From: Trebouxia sp. TZW2008
Lineage: Eukaryota; Chlorophyta; Trebouxiophyceae; Trebouxiales; Trebouxiaceae
Length of the DNA stretch: 64,000 nt
Assembly (NCBI GenBank): GCA_002118135.1
Contig: BDIU01000242.1
Span: 246,558 to 310,557, forward strand
Direction: 5' to 3'
The position numbers and the translations under genes are program-made. Below the pieces are notes generated by a model, which did no database searches, was not told where the DNA came from, and was given only the letters and a program-made list of their open reading frames with translations. Positions 22,601 to 33,683 of the stretch are shown piece after piece (position 1 is the stretch's first letter; the number at the start of each line of letters is the position of its first letter).

Positions 22601-25292
22601 CAGCATGCTCGCCAGCTGCAGCGGCACCTCCAGGCAGAACAGATGACCACAGCAGCTCTGCGGCAACAGGTGTGTGTCATCATCATACGTATTGCAGCTT
22701 GCACGTATCATCCTTTCAGAGACCCAGCACGGGACTCACAGGGCACCATCCAAACTCTACTAGAGGCTCAACATAGGGCTGACAGACTGTCTGTACTGTA
22801 GCTGATTACCACCATACCATAACTCAGACCAAATCGCACGACACACTAATGTTTTAAGTGTAAATCATCATCCTTAACATCCCGGTGACCAGCACTCATG
22901 ACCTTACCCATTGCAGAAGAAGCACTGCACATGTGTATAAATGTGCAAAATGAGATGTGACTTGCTTAAGTGTGCTGCCATTGATAGCTTGTTAATGACC
23001 TTGCCAGCTTGCAGCACTGATGAAGCATCAGCTGCAGTTGAGCATTCAAATTTCTTCTCCGCCAAAGTTGACCTTTGCATTGTTGCGCTAGACTGGCAAC
23101 GCGCTGCAGCTGCATGGGGCTGTTCAGGAGGCAGATACTCAGAGGCAGCGAGGCCATGCAGCTGAGCTGGCTTGACTGAGCAAGAAGCATCCTTGCCTTA
23201 TAAAGTATCGCTACCCTAGCAAAGAGCCCAGCATGCACTTAACCCGCACTGGATATGCATTGCAGCTGCAAGAGGCTCAGCAGGAGGCAGAGACTCAGAG
23301 GCAGCGAGGTGATGCTGCTGAGCTGGCTCTGCAGAGCGAGAAGCGGCAGCACAGAGCGGCTGAGCTTGTACGTTCACGGCCCACCTCGCCCCTCAGAGAT
23401 GCAGCTCTGCACTCAGAGCTAGCAGGCCTCAAACACCAGGTGATGCTTGCCTTCTGTTCAGGAACTGTTCTAGTGCTTTTCTCTGGCAAGTTGTCAACAT
23501 CAAAGCTTCAGAAGCAGTCAAGGAACCGCAATGAGCTGAGTCTGCTCAGTGACAAGAGGCAGCACATAGCAGCTGAGCTTGCACGTTCACGGCCCACCTC
23601 GCCCCTCAGAGATGCAGCTCTGCACTTTGGGTGGCAGGGCTCAAGCACCAGGTTATGCTCGCCCTTTCTTCATTTGTCTAAACTTGTTTCAGGGTATTTT
23701 TTCAACAGTTTGCGTGCCCACTCTGCAGATTCCATACAAAGCCAGATAGCAGGTTGCACGGTTCTTGTGCGTCACCATGATGATGAGCTACTACCCGCTG
23801 GTGAGGATTGAATTCAATTGTCAACGCTATTGTTGCAGGTGGCTGACCTGAGCGGGCGTCTACAGCAATCCGAGCAGGCCAACGCTGCCTTACTTGCTCA
23901 CCTGGCCGTGCAGCAAACACAGCCACATGGAGCCATGACATGGCAGACAGAAGCAGCAATGTCAGACCCTTCAGAGCAGCGGCAGTCTGGAACAGCCGTG
24001 TCAGGGCAGAGGCAGCGCCAAACAGCCCCAGAGGTGCAGCAGTGCTCTACTAGTCAGCAGCATGACACTGCACTCCATAACATACGCACTGATGCTGCCA
24101 GAGACCTGTTTGACAGCAGTGATGAAGAGGAGCAACAGCATGCCACAAGCTCCTCCAGCGACAGGCAAAGCAGTGGACATCAGGCTGAGTCAGCATCATC
24201 AGCCAAGTCACAAGCAGCGCAAGGGCATCAGACGCTTCAAGGCATCAGCAACTGTCAGCAGGCAGGCAGTTTAGGTGCAGCATCTGTTGCTCAGGCTTCT
24301 TTTGACGCTTCTAAGATGAGCACTACCCTGCAAGCACTGGCTGAGACCTTAGCAGTGGACGTGGTCAGGTTGAAGCAGTTGCTGGAGGGCAGGTTGGATG
24401 GCTCAGCTGCAATCGACATCAAGGCAGCCAACTGGGGCTTTCCCAAGCCTGCCCTGGACAACAGCCCTGAGCCCAGTAGGCCTGTCACAGCAGGTCAGTG
24501 AAATACCGTACTCTCCATTACAGGGCTTGATACTCTGAAAAGCTTGCTTACAAGCAAGCATCTTTCTCTCTGATGTTCTTTTGTAAATAAAGAACAGTTG
24601 CTGTGCAGGGTGGGCAACAGCGCCACAGCATGGCGCATCTCACTGTTTCAGTTGCAGCTCAAAGATGCATACTCTCATATGCCTGCAGGTAACAAATGGC
24701 GTGTTTAGTGTTGTGTATGGTGATTCATTGCTGCAGGTCAATGCGACCGCATGCACAGGCAGTGGGCGGCTGGTAGTGTCCAACAAATAGTTAGGTCAGC
24801 AGTCTCAAAATTAATCCATCTGCCTAGATCAAGCAGGCCTGCAACAACTCAGCGGTGCATACTCTCAGATGCTTGGGTACTTCGCATTGAAGTGACGTCT
24901 GGTAGTTCATTGCTGCAGGTCCATGTGACAGCATGCAAAGGCCGGACAGGCAGTGCTCAGCCGGCAGTGCTCAGCACAGAACAGGCCAGCAGTATCACAC
25001 TGACTACCACCAGCAGCCTAGATCAAGCAGGCCTGCAACAGCTGGACAGTACGGCAATGATGCAGCAGGAATGCCGCTGCATGCTGCAGCAGGGAGGTAC
25101 AATGGCAGACAGGGCAGAAGGCGTAAGGCTGAGTCTGAGTGGTATGATCCTGTGCCTCCAACAAGAATGCCTGAGGAGATTTTGCAACAGGCGCGTGAGG
25201 ACTATATCAGAGAGAAGAACAGGGTCAGGCACAAGAGGCTGCAGGAGCTGAATGCACGGGCTGCAGATGCAAACGTGGCTGCAGTGGCTTGA
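19656..25292 (+). CDS. Coiled-coil protein with RPxTA motifs
   Basis: Eight exons in closed phase: 19656-20097, 20339-21050, 21407-21580, 22099-22219, 22559-22669, 23266-23439, 23839-24493 and 24919-25292; 920 residues. The start of exon 2 is the least certain. Exons 1-3 encode a disordered Ser/Pro/Ala/Gln-rich half. Exons 4-7 encode coiled coil (DELLQQKAAAQEAAKDAA, then VRQQLNAALHDASRQHAR). The C-terminus is basic and helical (REDYIREKNRVRHKRLQEL). Four short motifs recur: QRPVTAG and RRPQTAF in exon 2, SRPVTAG at the end of exon 7 and SRPATAG in exon 8. RPxTA motifs are, to my knowledge, frequent in centriolar and ciliary proteins, so a microtubule or centrosome role is plausible, but this is inference. 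Exons 4, 6 and 8 have decayed tandem copies nearby. Confidence 0.75.
21937..22070 (+). repeat. Decayed tandem copy of coiled-coil exon 4
   Basis: The segment starts like exon 4 (GCTGGAGGCAGAGTTGACAG against GCTGGAAGCAGAGATGGCAG). It would encode LEAELTAVDLDTLLQQRAA before diverging. The functional copy at 22099 is the later one. Confidence 0.8.
23110..23650 (+). repeat. Exon 6 in three copies (two decayed)
   Basis: The functional exon 6 is 23266-23439. A shorter copy of its 5' part lies at about 23110-23165 (QEADTQRQRGHAAEL). A longer copy of its middle and end lies at about 23500-23650, still reading RQHIAAELARSRPTSPLRD before frame loss. The flanking copies lack one working splice border or frame. 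Confidence 0.75.
24738..24850 (+). repeat. Decayed tandem copy of the start of exon 8
   Basis: After ATTGCTGCAG this segment matches the exon 8 start: GTCAATGCGACCGCATGCAC against GTCCATGTGACAGCATGCAA. Both end with AGATCAAGCAGGCCTGCAAC. Stop codons interrupt the coding frame in the first copy. Confidence 0.8.
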
Positions 25293-25829
25293 AAAGTTGT
25301 GATACATGTACACTGCTCCAGGAACCAGCTGGAAAAAGTACATCTCAAGAGTGACTCGAGGCGGACTGTCTCTATGGACTGGCAGGATACACATTTGGAA
25401 GCAACTTCTTAATGTGCATGCTATGCGCTCAGAGGGCAGCAAGAACACAGGCCCTGAAGAACTCTTCTACTCTCTACAGCCATGCAGATGATTGCGATGC
25501 TCAGGCTTTCCTTCTTACTGACGCTGTTCCGTCGTTTCATCTTTGAAATGCCTGCTTGCTGGTGCTTCAATTGCTAGAACACAAACACTGCAGGCTGTCT
25601 GTCAAGTTGCACTCAGTAAACGCCACACTTGAGACTCAAAGGTCGCTTGGGCATGAGAGCTTTACTGAGCCCAAACGCTCTGTAAAAGCCATGTTTGCCT
25701 CTTGCCAGAAATTGAACATGACAGCAAAGCTTGACTTAGCTGCTTAGGGCTGCGTACTTGTAGTCCACAATGTGCCACAGCAGGCATGCTACATGCTAAG
25801 CTCCAAAGACACCAAATTATAACATGATG

Positions 25830-26975
25830 CTAGTAGTCATCATCAAGTGCCCTGCGCCGCTGTATTGTGACCTTTGTTTTAGTTGAACTTTGCTCGTTCA
25901 CCTGCTCTAAAAGACTGATCAGCCGGCTTTCACTAATCTGCAAAAATGCAAATTTCAGCAACGTTAGTATGACTCTTAGCTCAGAAAAACCCAAGCAAAA
26001 TCATTATGAAGTTTTGTGCATTAAGCTGTTCCTGCAGCAGGACTTTTGCACATATTGCATTGTTGGCACCATACTTGTGACTCCAATCAAAGCTCCAGGC
26101 AAGCAGTGGGCGGCAGTTACTGCTTCAAGTTGATTGCAATCGCATGAGTACTTGGCAAGTTGCAATGTCATCTGCACGTGTCGACCGAAGATGCTAAGCT
26201 GACCTTCTCGTTCAATTGACCTTTCTGTGCCATTTGCAGCACCATGTTCTCAACCCCCTTTGCTTTGTCTGGCTTCACCAAAGCTATTCTGTTTACTGCA
26301 TCAGATTCATTCCAGCGCTTCATCAGCAAGTTTTGTGAATGGGCCGTCGCTAACAGCAGATTTGCACTACGGCACCAACTTGGTGCAAATGCTGCTGCAA
26401 GTAAGCAGATGATGCCTCTGCTGACTCAATCAGCATTAAGCATGATCTTCTAGCATGTCTGTTCACAAGCACCAGATGACTAGCAAAGTATGGCATGACA
26501 GCATGCAGCTTGGCAGGCAGTCGACAGCGCAGTGCAGCAGAACAACATAAGTTTTTGACTTACGTCGCTCTCGCGCAGCAGGCTGTAGCACAGCGTTGAG
26601 CATGGTCTGTCTACGCTCTTCAGCAGCTTGCTGCTGTTCTTGCTGCAGTAAACAAGCCAAATGCTTTGGTCTGCACAGCGCGCAGGACATGTTGGAGCAG
26701 TCTGCAGGTTTGATCGACGCTACTCAGCCATGCAGACTGAAGGTTAGTCAAGCACCTGCTGCTGGCGCTGTTCTTCTGTCATCTGTCCACCACCATAGCC
26801 TTCCTGCAGAAGTGTGAGGCCATTTGAGGACTGGTTCTGCACAACCTGCTGACGCAGTATGCACCCAGATGCATGACTGGCCTACCTTGCCTCCTTGCTG
26901 GGCCATGATTTCCTGCATTCTGCGCTGTCTGATGGCATCAAGCTCTGGATCATCCTGCACTTGCGTCGAAATCAT
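25830..26975 (-). CDS. PDCD5: PDCD5 family protein (TFAR19)
   Basis: Small DNA-binding-domain protein of the PDCD5 family, linked in other eukaryotes to apoptosis, TIP60 stability and chaperonin TRiC; nuclear and cytosolic. Five exons, phases closed: 26886-26975, 26756-26803, 26564-26642, 26204-26295 and 25830-25937; 138 residues, close to the usual 120-140. Diagnostic stretches are DDPELDAIRQRRMQEIMAQQ at the N-terminus, EERRQTMLNAVLQPAARER, then IALVKPDKAKGVENMVLQMA, and the acidic end TIQRRRALDDDY. The start at 26975 gives a short non-conserved leader; no other ATG precedes the conserved region. Confidence 0.93.
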
Positions 26976-27093
26976 CGGTATGTCGATGTGCTAGACCAGC
27001 TGACAGATTGCGTTATATCTGTCTCGTACCATATTTACACGCTCTCACAGAAGTGTTTTGATATGATCTAAGCGGTTTTACCCCAGGAGCACG

Positions 27094-27271
27094 GTGTGGG
27101 TGTGCACAGGCGCTCGGTCGTCACGAATACTTGTGGCGCCCAGACGTATTAGATGTCAAAATGATACCCAGGAAAAGAGAGATGAAGAATCAGTGGTCAG
27201 TCTGGTACAGCGCTTGCAGGATCAGTGTCAACTGCTGTTGGGCGGCACATTGATCACCAGGGCGGTTGACC
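27094..27271 (+). CDS. Possible exon of unknown gene
   Basis: A plus-strand open segment reads EESVVSLVQRLQDQCQLLLG then GTLITRAVDLLLH and ends at a good donor (GTAAGT at 27272). The helix and AVDLL resemble the N-terminus of SWS1/ZSWIM7, but no convincing CxC-CxH SWIM finger follows. It could be a lone exon or chance. Confidence 0.25.
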
Positions 27272-27860
27272 TCCTGTTACACCGTAAGTCTGCAATTGAG
27301 CTGGCCAGTCTGGAAAGGTTTGCCATGCTGTACCAAATCTATTTGCAACAATGACACAATTTGCAAGCAACAAGATACCAAACATGCATGCTGCGTGCCA
27401 TCAGCGATGTATTGGTGCATGAGTACGTAGTTTGCAGCGTGACTGTTAAGATGTCTGATGAGTCAGACCCTTTATGGCCATGCATGGCGTTTCAATCATT
27501 CAGGATTTTAGCAGTCTTTCACAACGATGTTTCCAGAAAGGTCATTGTCAAGCATTTCTTCAAGGCTTGTATCTAATTTGCACACGCAGAGCACACGCAT
27601 ATGACATAATCAGGATGAGCCTTGATCTTTCTGCAAACTTGATCAGTATCAGCAATCAGCAATATATTTATGCATGATCCAACATGGTGGGTGTCCAGAC
27701 GGCAGACTTGCAGTCGTAGAATGCATATCAAGCCACATGAAACAACGTTGCAGTGAGGCATAGATCTTTTGCGATTTCTGTCAGGAGACATCATCAAACA
27801 GTTCGCAGTACCAGCAGCTTCACTAAGACTATGTGGCAGCTGCCTCACCATTGCTCTGCT
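27272..27860. other. Intergenic, no firm gene
   Basis: Short open frames occur on both strands. A GHCQAF peptide near 27550 on the plus strand hints at a zinc-finger-like exon but has no partner. The stretch otherwise lies past the DHH gene's stop at 27861. Confidence 0.3.
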
Positions 27861-30800
27861 TCAATGAGATGATGCAGCAGCTGCATCACCATTGCTCTGC
27901 TTAGCGGGTGCCTGCTTCTTGAAACCGAAACTCATCAAAGTCTTGGTCTTTTTGTCTGGAGTCGCCTTGTCAGCATCCCCTGCAGCCTGTTTGCGCTTCT
28001 TGTCTGCTCCACCCAATGTGTTGCCATGCTCATCAAAACCCAACGCCTTCAACAGTCGCTTGAATGCATCAGCTGAGACACTGCCGCCTGAGGCCTGAGC
28101 ATGACCCCTTGCAAAGTTCTCCCCCATCATCTCTGGCAGTCCTGCAGTGGACATGCTGCCGAATGTCAGAATATTGTAAAGCAGCATAAATCAGGTCAGC
28201 TTGTTGCACAGTGGATCTGTCTGGCTTGCCGCCTGGCCTATGTCCAAGCCTTACAGCAGTCCTTGTAATGCGGGATGTGGGCAATGCACTTGGAAGGCAG
28301 TTGCCTGATACAACACATTTCAAGGTAAGGCAGGATGGGAATGCTAACAGCCTGCTCTGCAAGCATGTACATCAGATGATCTTTGTAGATGCCTGTCAAA
28401 GCAATGCATGAACGGTTATGCATGATCTTGTGCACAGCCTGTTGCGTGAAATGCTTGCTGTCATCTTTCATTAGTCAAACACGGCAACTGTCATGTTTAA
28501 ACATAATTAGCAATTACAGGCAATACAAAAATGCCCACCTGGGTCAGTAGCAGCAGCTGCCTTGAAGCTGGCAATGAGGTCGACAGGAATTTCAGGGTTG
28601 ACTCTGTTCTTGGCGATCCTGGCTGCAAAGTTGACCTTTTCGGGCAGATAGCCATGATTTGCCACCATGACATAGCGTAAGTTTTTGCCCTTGAGGCTGC
28701 TGCTCCACCTTGTTGCAATCAAGGGGTGTATCTGTGCTCCTGAATTGATGGTGATGAGAGCAACCTCCCCTGCACCAAATAACACCAGAATGTCAGCCAT
28801 CATTGCAATGGTGACGTGGATCAAGGCTGCGTGCAACATGAGCATCAATGGCTGTCAAGAAATGTTTTGGACTCCTGACTTGAGACTAGTGATCACTGCA
28901 ATCGCCCCTGCAATGGGATACCGCAGAATGTCAGCAAAAGCTATATACAAAGTGACTATCGGCATCATGACTTGACACAGATTTTGCCCTTCAGGCTGCT
29001 GCTCCACCCTATGGCTATCAGGGGATCTATCTGGGCTCCTGAGTTGACAGTGATGAGTGGTATTTCCCCTGTACCGACAGATGAGATGGTAGAAATTCGG
29101 CAAAAGCTATATGCAACCTGACTATTGGCAATCATGACTTAGCACAGATTCTGCCCTTCAGGCTGCTGCTCCACCTTATGGCTATCAGGGGACGTATCTG
29201 GGCTCCTGAGTTGATGGTGATGAGTGCAACCTCCCCTGCAAAGCGTAGGCCAAATCTATGGGCAACATAACTATTGATGGCGGTCAGGGGTGCGTACGTG
29301 CTCTCAAAACAATAGTGCTCTAAGCAACCTTCCCTGCAATGAGGCATAGCAAAACGTCACTTGTCATCAAATGAGTTGTATTGATGCAGGCTGCTGCTCC
29401 ACCTTGTTGCAATCAAGGGGTGTATCTGGGCTCCTGAACTGATAATAATTGCCACTTTGCCTGCAAGGTTGCACAGCAACATGTCAGCCAGTATTCAAGC
29501 ACTTGTGTTGGTCCAGGCTGTTGGACCACCTTGTTGCTATCAGGGGAGGTGTTTGGGCTCCTGAGTTATGAGTGATGGATGCTGCTTCCCCTACAGTTTC
29601 ACAATGCAAAGGTGTCAGTGATGACTGAAATGGCTGGACCTGATTTGGGCTGCTTGCAACATAAAATCAGGTCACATCTCAGCCCCACAGCAGCAGAAAG
29701 ATAGGTGCCCAGAGCATCTTGCCAGATAGTGACCACAATCACACAAGACAAGCCAATAGCACTGTGAAACAAAATAGGCTTGTGAATGGTTTGCTGGTGG
29801 GCGGCTTGATTTGACTGGAGGCACAGATGAAAGCAAAAGCAGTTTGCTGAGCATGCAACTGCAGCTCAACAAAACACATTATTCGTGCAACTGGAAGCTT
29901 CCAAAATGCACTGAACAACCAGGTTGTGCAGACCACTCATCGTCAACATGCCAGACTAACCATTTGCAGAAAAACTAATGGCAGCACCAATCTTAGCTTG
30001 CAAACCTGGCTTTTGCATACGAGCAACATGTGAATATGGCTTGCCAGATGCACCATTTGCAGGAGGCTCAAGCATGACATGACCTTATAGCTTGCCACAC
30101 TCACTGTTTGCGAATAAGTTGAGACTCACCGTTTGCAGAGAACCTAGGTGGTGCTCTGGCATGCTTGTTCACCTCTGCTGTAACCTCATCCCTAGCAGCT
30201 TGCATGGCATCAACTCCTGGCACCTTCCTGTCTACTATGTCCCTTGGGCTGGTTGCTTGCAGCACAGCTTGCCACACACCAGCCATGTCACAGGACGCTG
30301 TACGCCGAGCTGCAAAACAAGGCTTGTATGTTGTTTTGTCTCTCATTGTGCCATGTGATTGTTTCAGTAGTTGATCCGGCAAGATGATGCTGGCAGCCTG
30401 CATAGTGTCCACGCCTGCTACCTTTCTGCCCACAATGTGTCCCCTGGGACATTGACTTGCAGCACAGCTTGTCACACACCAGCCATGTCATGGGAAGCTG
30501 CGTTCTGAGCTGCAGTTATAGCATGATATGCTGCAACTTTGTACAATACCTTCTCTTTGTAAGGACACTCTGAGTAAGGACGATTTCAGTGTGAAGAGAA
30601 TGCAATTGGTCACCAATCACTGCATTCTGACTGCAGTAATAACTTTGAGTAAGGACAACTTGATATGACGACAAGTCTCTTGGGAAACAAAGCAGTCGTC
30701 ACAAAGAGACGTCACTGCAGTCAACTCGCACAGCAAGCTGGTCAAGTCTGATTATGGCATTGTCGTCTCACGTGATATAGTATGTTGCTTTGTGGCATAA

Positions 30801-32998
30801 TCAGGTATGTGTCAATGTAGTGCGACATAGCTCAAAGTCAATTGACGCGAGTTAGCAGGACCTGGCATGACATGAGGCATTGTGCGTTGCAATATGGCAT
30901 GACAACTCTTGTGCTATAAGAACGGATTCACCGCATCAGGCGGCTCGTATGAGCATTAATTCCATATCAGGTAATGTGCAGTCTGCACTGTCACAAGCTT
31001 CAGTCACTCTTTGACTTGCTGCAAATCAGATCAATGCCCTTGTATACAGACTTGATAACAATGACAGTGAGTACAGCACCTTAAGTGTGTTGATAAGCGA
31101 TACAGCCTGAGAGAACCTCTGCTTGGCCCCATGCTACTTGATGGCAGGACCCATCACCTTGCACGCCAAAGCAAAAACAAATACAGTGCAGAGGTCACCT
31201 TACGTGCATTGATGAGAGATACAGCCTGAGAGAACCTCTGCTTGCCCCCATGTTGCTTGATAGCAGGACCCATCTCAGGAAAGGGGGCTTCCCACTTGAC
31301 TCCACTGCCCAAATCCCCATAGGTTCCCAACACCCCTAGCCAATTGACCTTGTCCTCAAGGCTTTTGTGCAGCTCATGGCAGAGGACATAGGCAAGGAGG
31401 CTGGTGGTTGCTACTGGCTCATGTCCGTATGCAGAAGCAACCTGCAAGACAGTAACAGTCAGAATCAAGCACAGCTTTCACATGTATCAGGCGTATTATT
31501 TGGAGTGCAGAATTGAGTGCAGCTCGTGACAGAGGACATAGGCGAGCAGAGTGGTGACTGCCACTAGTTCATGTCCATGTGCAAAAGCAACCTGCAAAGC
31601 AATCACAATTTAAAATCAAGCAGAAGATCTGACATAGAGGCCATAGGCGAGCAGAGTGGCGCTTGCTGCTGGCTTGTGTCCATATGCAAAAGCAACCTGC
31701 AAAGCAATCACAATAGTAAATCAAACAAAAATCTGAGGCAGAGGACATAGGCAAGGAGACTTGCGGTTGCTACTGGCTCGTACCCATACGCAGAAGCAAC
31801 CTGAAGCATGGCATCAATGCAAATTACAGCAGAGATCTTGAGATTAAGTGGGCATGAGCCTACCCTCTTGAGTGAAAGAGATCTGGCAAATTCAAGGAAT
31901 GCTAGCCATGCTTGTTGACAGAGAATCAGTGCACTTGACCCGGTGCAATTGTCAGCAGTGACTAGGATGCACTTGCGTGGAGGCTTGTGCATCAGCGGGT
32001 GTGAATGCATCAATCACTGCTGTATTTGTGAATGCCTCCTGAGGCTGTGGCATTTGCTAGCCATCTTTGAGAGCACTCAGCTGTTTCTGACCAAACAAAC
32101 AACCTGGTCAATAGACATCTTGAATCTAAGATCAGCTGATCAGGGCTTGGCAAGAGAGGCATACTTGCCTGAGCCTCCTCAGGGAACACAGTTGACTGGT
32201 GATGATCCAAGATGAGTGTAGGGACACCAGGCAGAATGGCAGGGCCCGCTCGACTGCCTTGATCTAACACTATGAGCGCTGCAGCATTGTATGCTGACAA
32301 GGCGTGTGACGCCTCTGACGTGTGTATGTTGTCACCCTTGGGTAGAAAGTAGGTGTCAATATCTGTAGCGCCAAGGGCTGACAGTGTGTGATGCAATGTC
32401 GCTCCTGCATTGCATGCCATCATAAGCCATCACTACTAGTCACTGTTGCTTGCCAGTGAGTCACAATCAAATGAGCTGAGCTTGTCGTGCATTTTGCACG
32501 CCATGACTGTCTTGCGTCATGTGATGCACATGCTGGCGAAGCAAAACGCTTGGTTTACAAGCATGCATATGAAACAAGACCAGGCAAAAGAAACAGCAGC
32601 TTGCGTATGCAACTGCCCAGATAGGAAAATTCAATGCAACCAAACATTGAAAAGCTGAAGGCTGGCTTACCTGCGCATAGCCCGTCTGCATCTCTGTCTG
32701 GAGCAAGCACTACCTTGCCTCCTCTACTTGCAGCAGCCCGCACAAACTGCCGAGCAGAGTCAAGGGCTGACTGCTTGCATGGCCACTCGCTCATAGCAGC
32801 ATCACTGAAAGCAGCGTTTCCCACAGAGTCAGATGATGCGGTAGCCCTAGTTGTATGCCTGCGGTATGGACGGAAGTGATCACTCAAGTGAAGAGCTGCC
32901 TCCAAGTCCTTTCTGCGCGAATGCCGGAATGTCAAGAGCCTCGCCTGCGGCAGAGCTCTAGTTGTCACAATAGCGCTGCGAAATTGCATGCACTGCAT
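27861..32998 (-). CDS. DHH/DHHA1 phosphoesterase (RecJ-like)
   Basis: Six exons with closed phases: 32671-32998, 32169-32404, 31204-31441, 30130-30309, 28539-28769 and 27861-28141; 497 residues. DHH motifs: VVLAPDRDADGLCAG (metal-binding Asp cluster), AALIVLDQGSRAG and TLILDHHQSTVFPEEA, which carries the DHH signature. The middle is KWEAPFPEMGP and SHLINA-like; the DHHA1 part has NSGAQIHPLIATRW, VMVANHGYLPEKVNFAAR and ENFARGHAQASGG. The family cleaves phosphodiesters in nucleic acids or small nucleotides with Mn; the substrate here is unknown. The N-terminus (RALPQARLLTFRHSRRK) resembles an organelle targeting peptide. The C-terminal tail is Lys-rich and contains TKTLMSFGFKK, reminiscent of a PCNA-binding box but lacking its Gln. 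Intron 2 begins with GC. Exons 3, 4 and 5 each have decayed tandem copies upstream. Confidence 0.88.
28975..29590 (-). repeat. Four decayed copies of the 5' half of DHH exon 5
   Basis: Four units upstream (in transcription order) of the functional exon at 28769 encode variants of NSGAQIHPLIATRWSSSL. They start near 29590, 29450, 29240 and 29062. Each begins with a GCAG-like acceptor and diverges past SSLKG. Only the last copy, 28769, is continuous with the rest of the exon. Confidence 0.85.
30370..30520 (-). repeat. Decayed copy of DHH exon 4
   Basis: A diverged duplicate of exon 4 lies just upstream of it. It retains SHDMAGV then QAVLQ, but the frame has in-frame stops. The functional exon is the later copy at 30130-30309. 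Confidence 0.8.
30533..30690. repeat. Dispersed repeat, copy 2
   Basis: Matches the block at about 1699-1850: a TACAATACCTTCTCT-like start and CACCAATCACTGCATTCTGA. Lies in intron 3 of the DHH gene. Confidence 0.5.
31500..31800 (-). repeat. Three decayed copies of the 5' part of DHH exon 3
   Basis: Acceptor-like sites at 31800, 31696 and 31591 each lead into a variant of VASAYGYEPVATASLLAYVL (second and third: VAFAYGHK, VAFAHGHE). Spacing is about 105 bp. The full exon with acceptor at 31441 is the last copy and alone continues into HELHKSLEDKVNWLGVLGT. Confidence 0.88.
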
Positions 32999-33683
32999 GA
33001 ACTCGACTGTGCGAATACTTCGCCATGCTGACAGTCGAAGTCAAACCCACGCCATGCTGAAAGCGTGCCACGTCAAAACGCACAAGCAGCTCCAAGCGAG
33101 TACTGAATGCCAAGCTGCTTGTATCTCATGCATTAACTTTCTTCAGCACAGGCACATATCATGCAAGCGCATCCTTTGTCAGTGCACTTCAGGATGCAGA
33201 CTTGTATAGGTCATGCTGTTTGTGGTGTGCTAAAACTTTTGTCAGTCTGAATGCTCACACACATTTGCAGCTGCATGGCTAGAACTTCAATACTCCTTAC
33301 ATTGCCGCCAATTAGAAACTAGCTTACACTTTTTATTGCTATGTACAACATGCAAGCCACAGGCTAAGTAGCGCAATGTCCTGAGCACATCAGCTTATTC
33401 AGTCATGCCTTTTTGTCCAATCCCTTTCAAAGCAAACTTACTGCAGTCATGATCATGCCTTCTTGTCCCATTCTCTTCAAAGCAAACTTACTACAGCATA
33501 ACAGCGCCTGACAGTGCTTCAAGATCAAGCTGAAGCACTGCTCAGGACAAAACACACAGCATTACATAAATAGCAATGTCATGTCCCATAACCCGGCTCA
33601 TGACCTCTACTTCACTAGCTGTAATAGCTGTCCTTGCTCAGCACAGGACGGAACGTGCATTGCAAGTCTTGAAATGAATATCT
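32999..33683. other. Intergenic, with a ~60-bp tandem duplication
   Basis: Upstream of the DHH gene and downstream of the Ala/Ser-rich gene. No gene is supported. At about 33402-33500 a ~60-bp unit ending TTCAAAGCAAACTTACT is present twice. Confidence 0.45.

Noticed and set aside
26244..26453. A plus-strand gene starting MFSTPFALSGF
   Set aside because: It is antisense to PDCD5 exon 4 and its intron, whose identity is clear.
27094..28411. A SWIM-finger (SWS1/ZSWIM7-like) gene on the plus strand
   Set aside because: Pieces such as AVDLLLH, GHCQAF and LLCKHVHQ recall the family, but the CxC pair is incomplete and the exons would have to straddle the antisense DHH gene.
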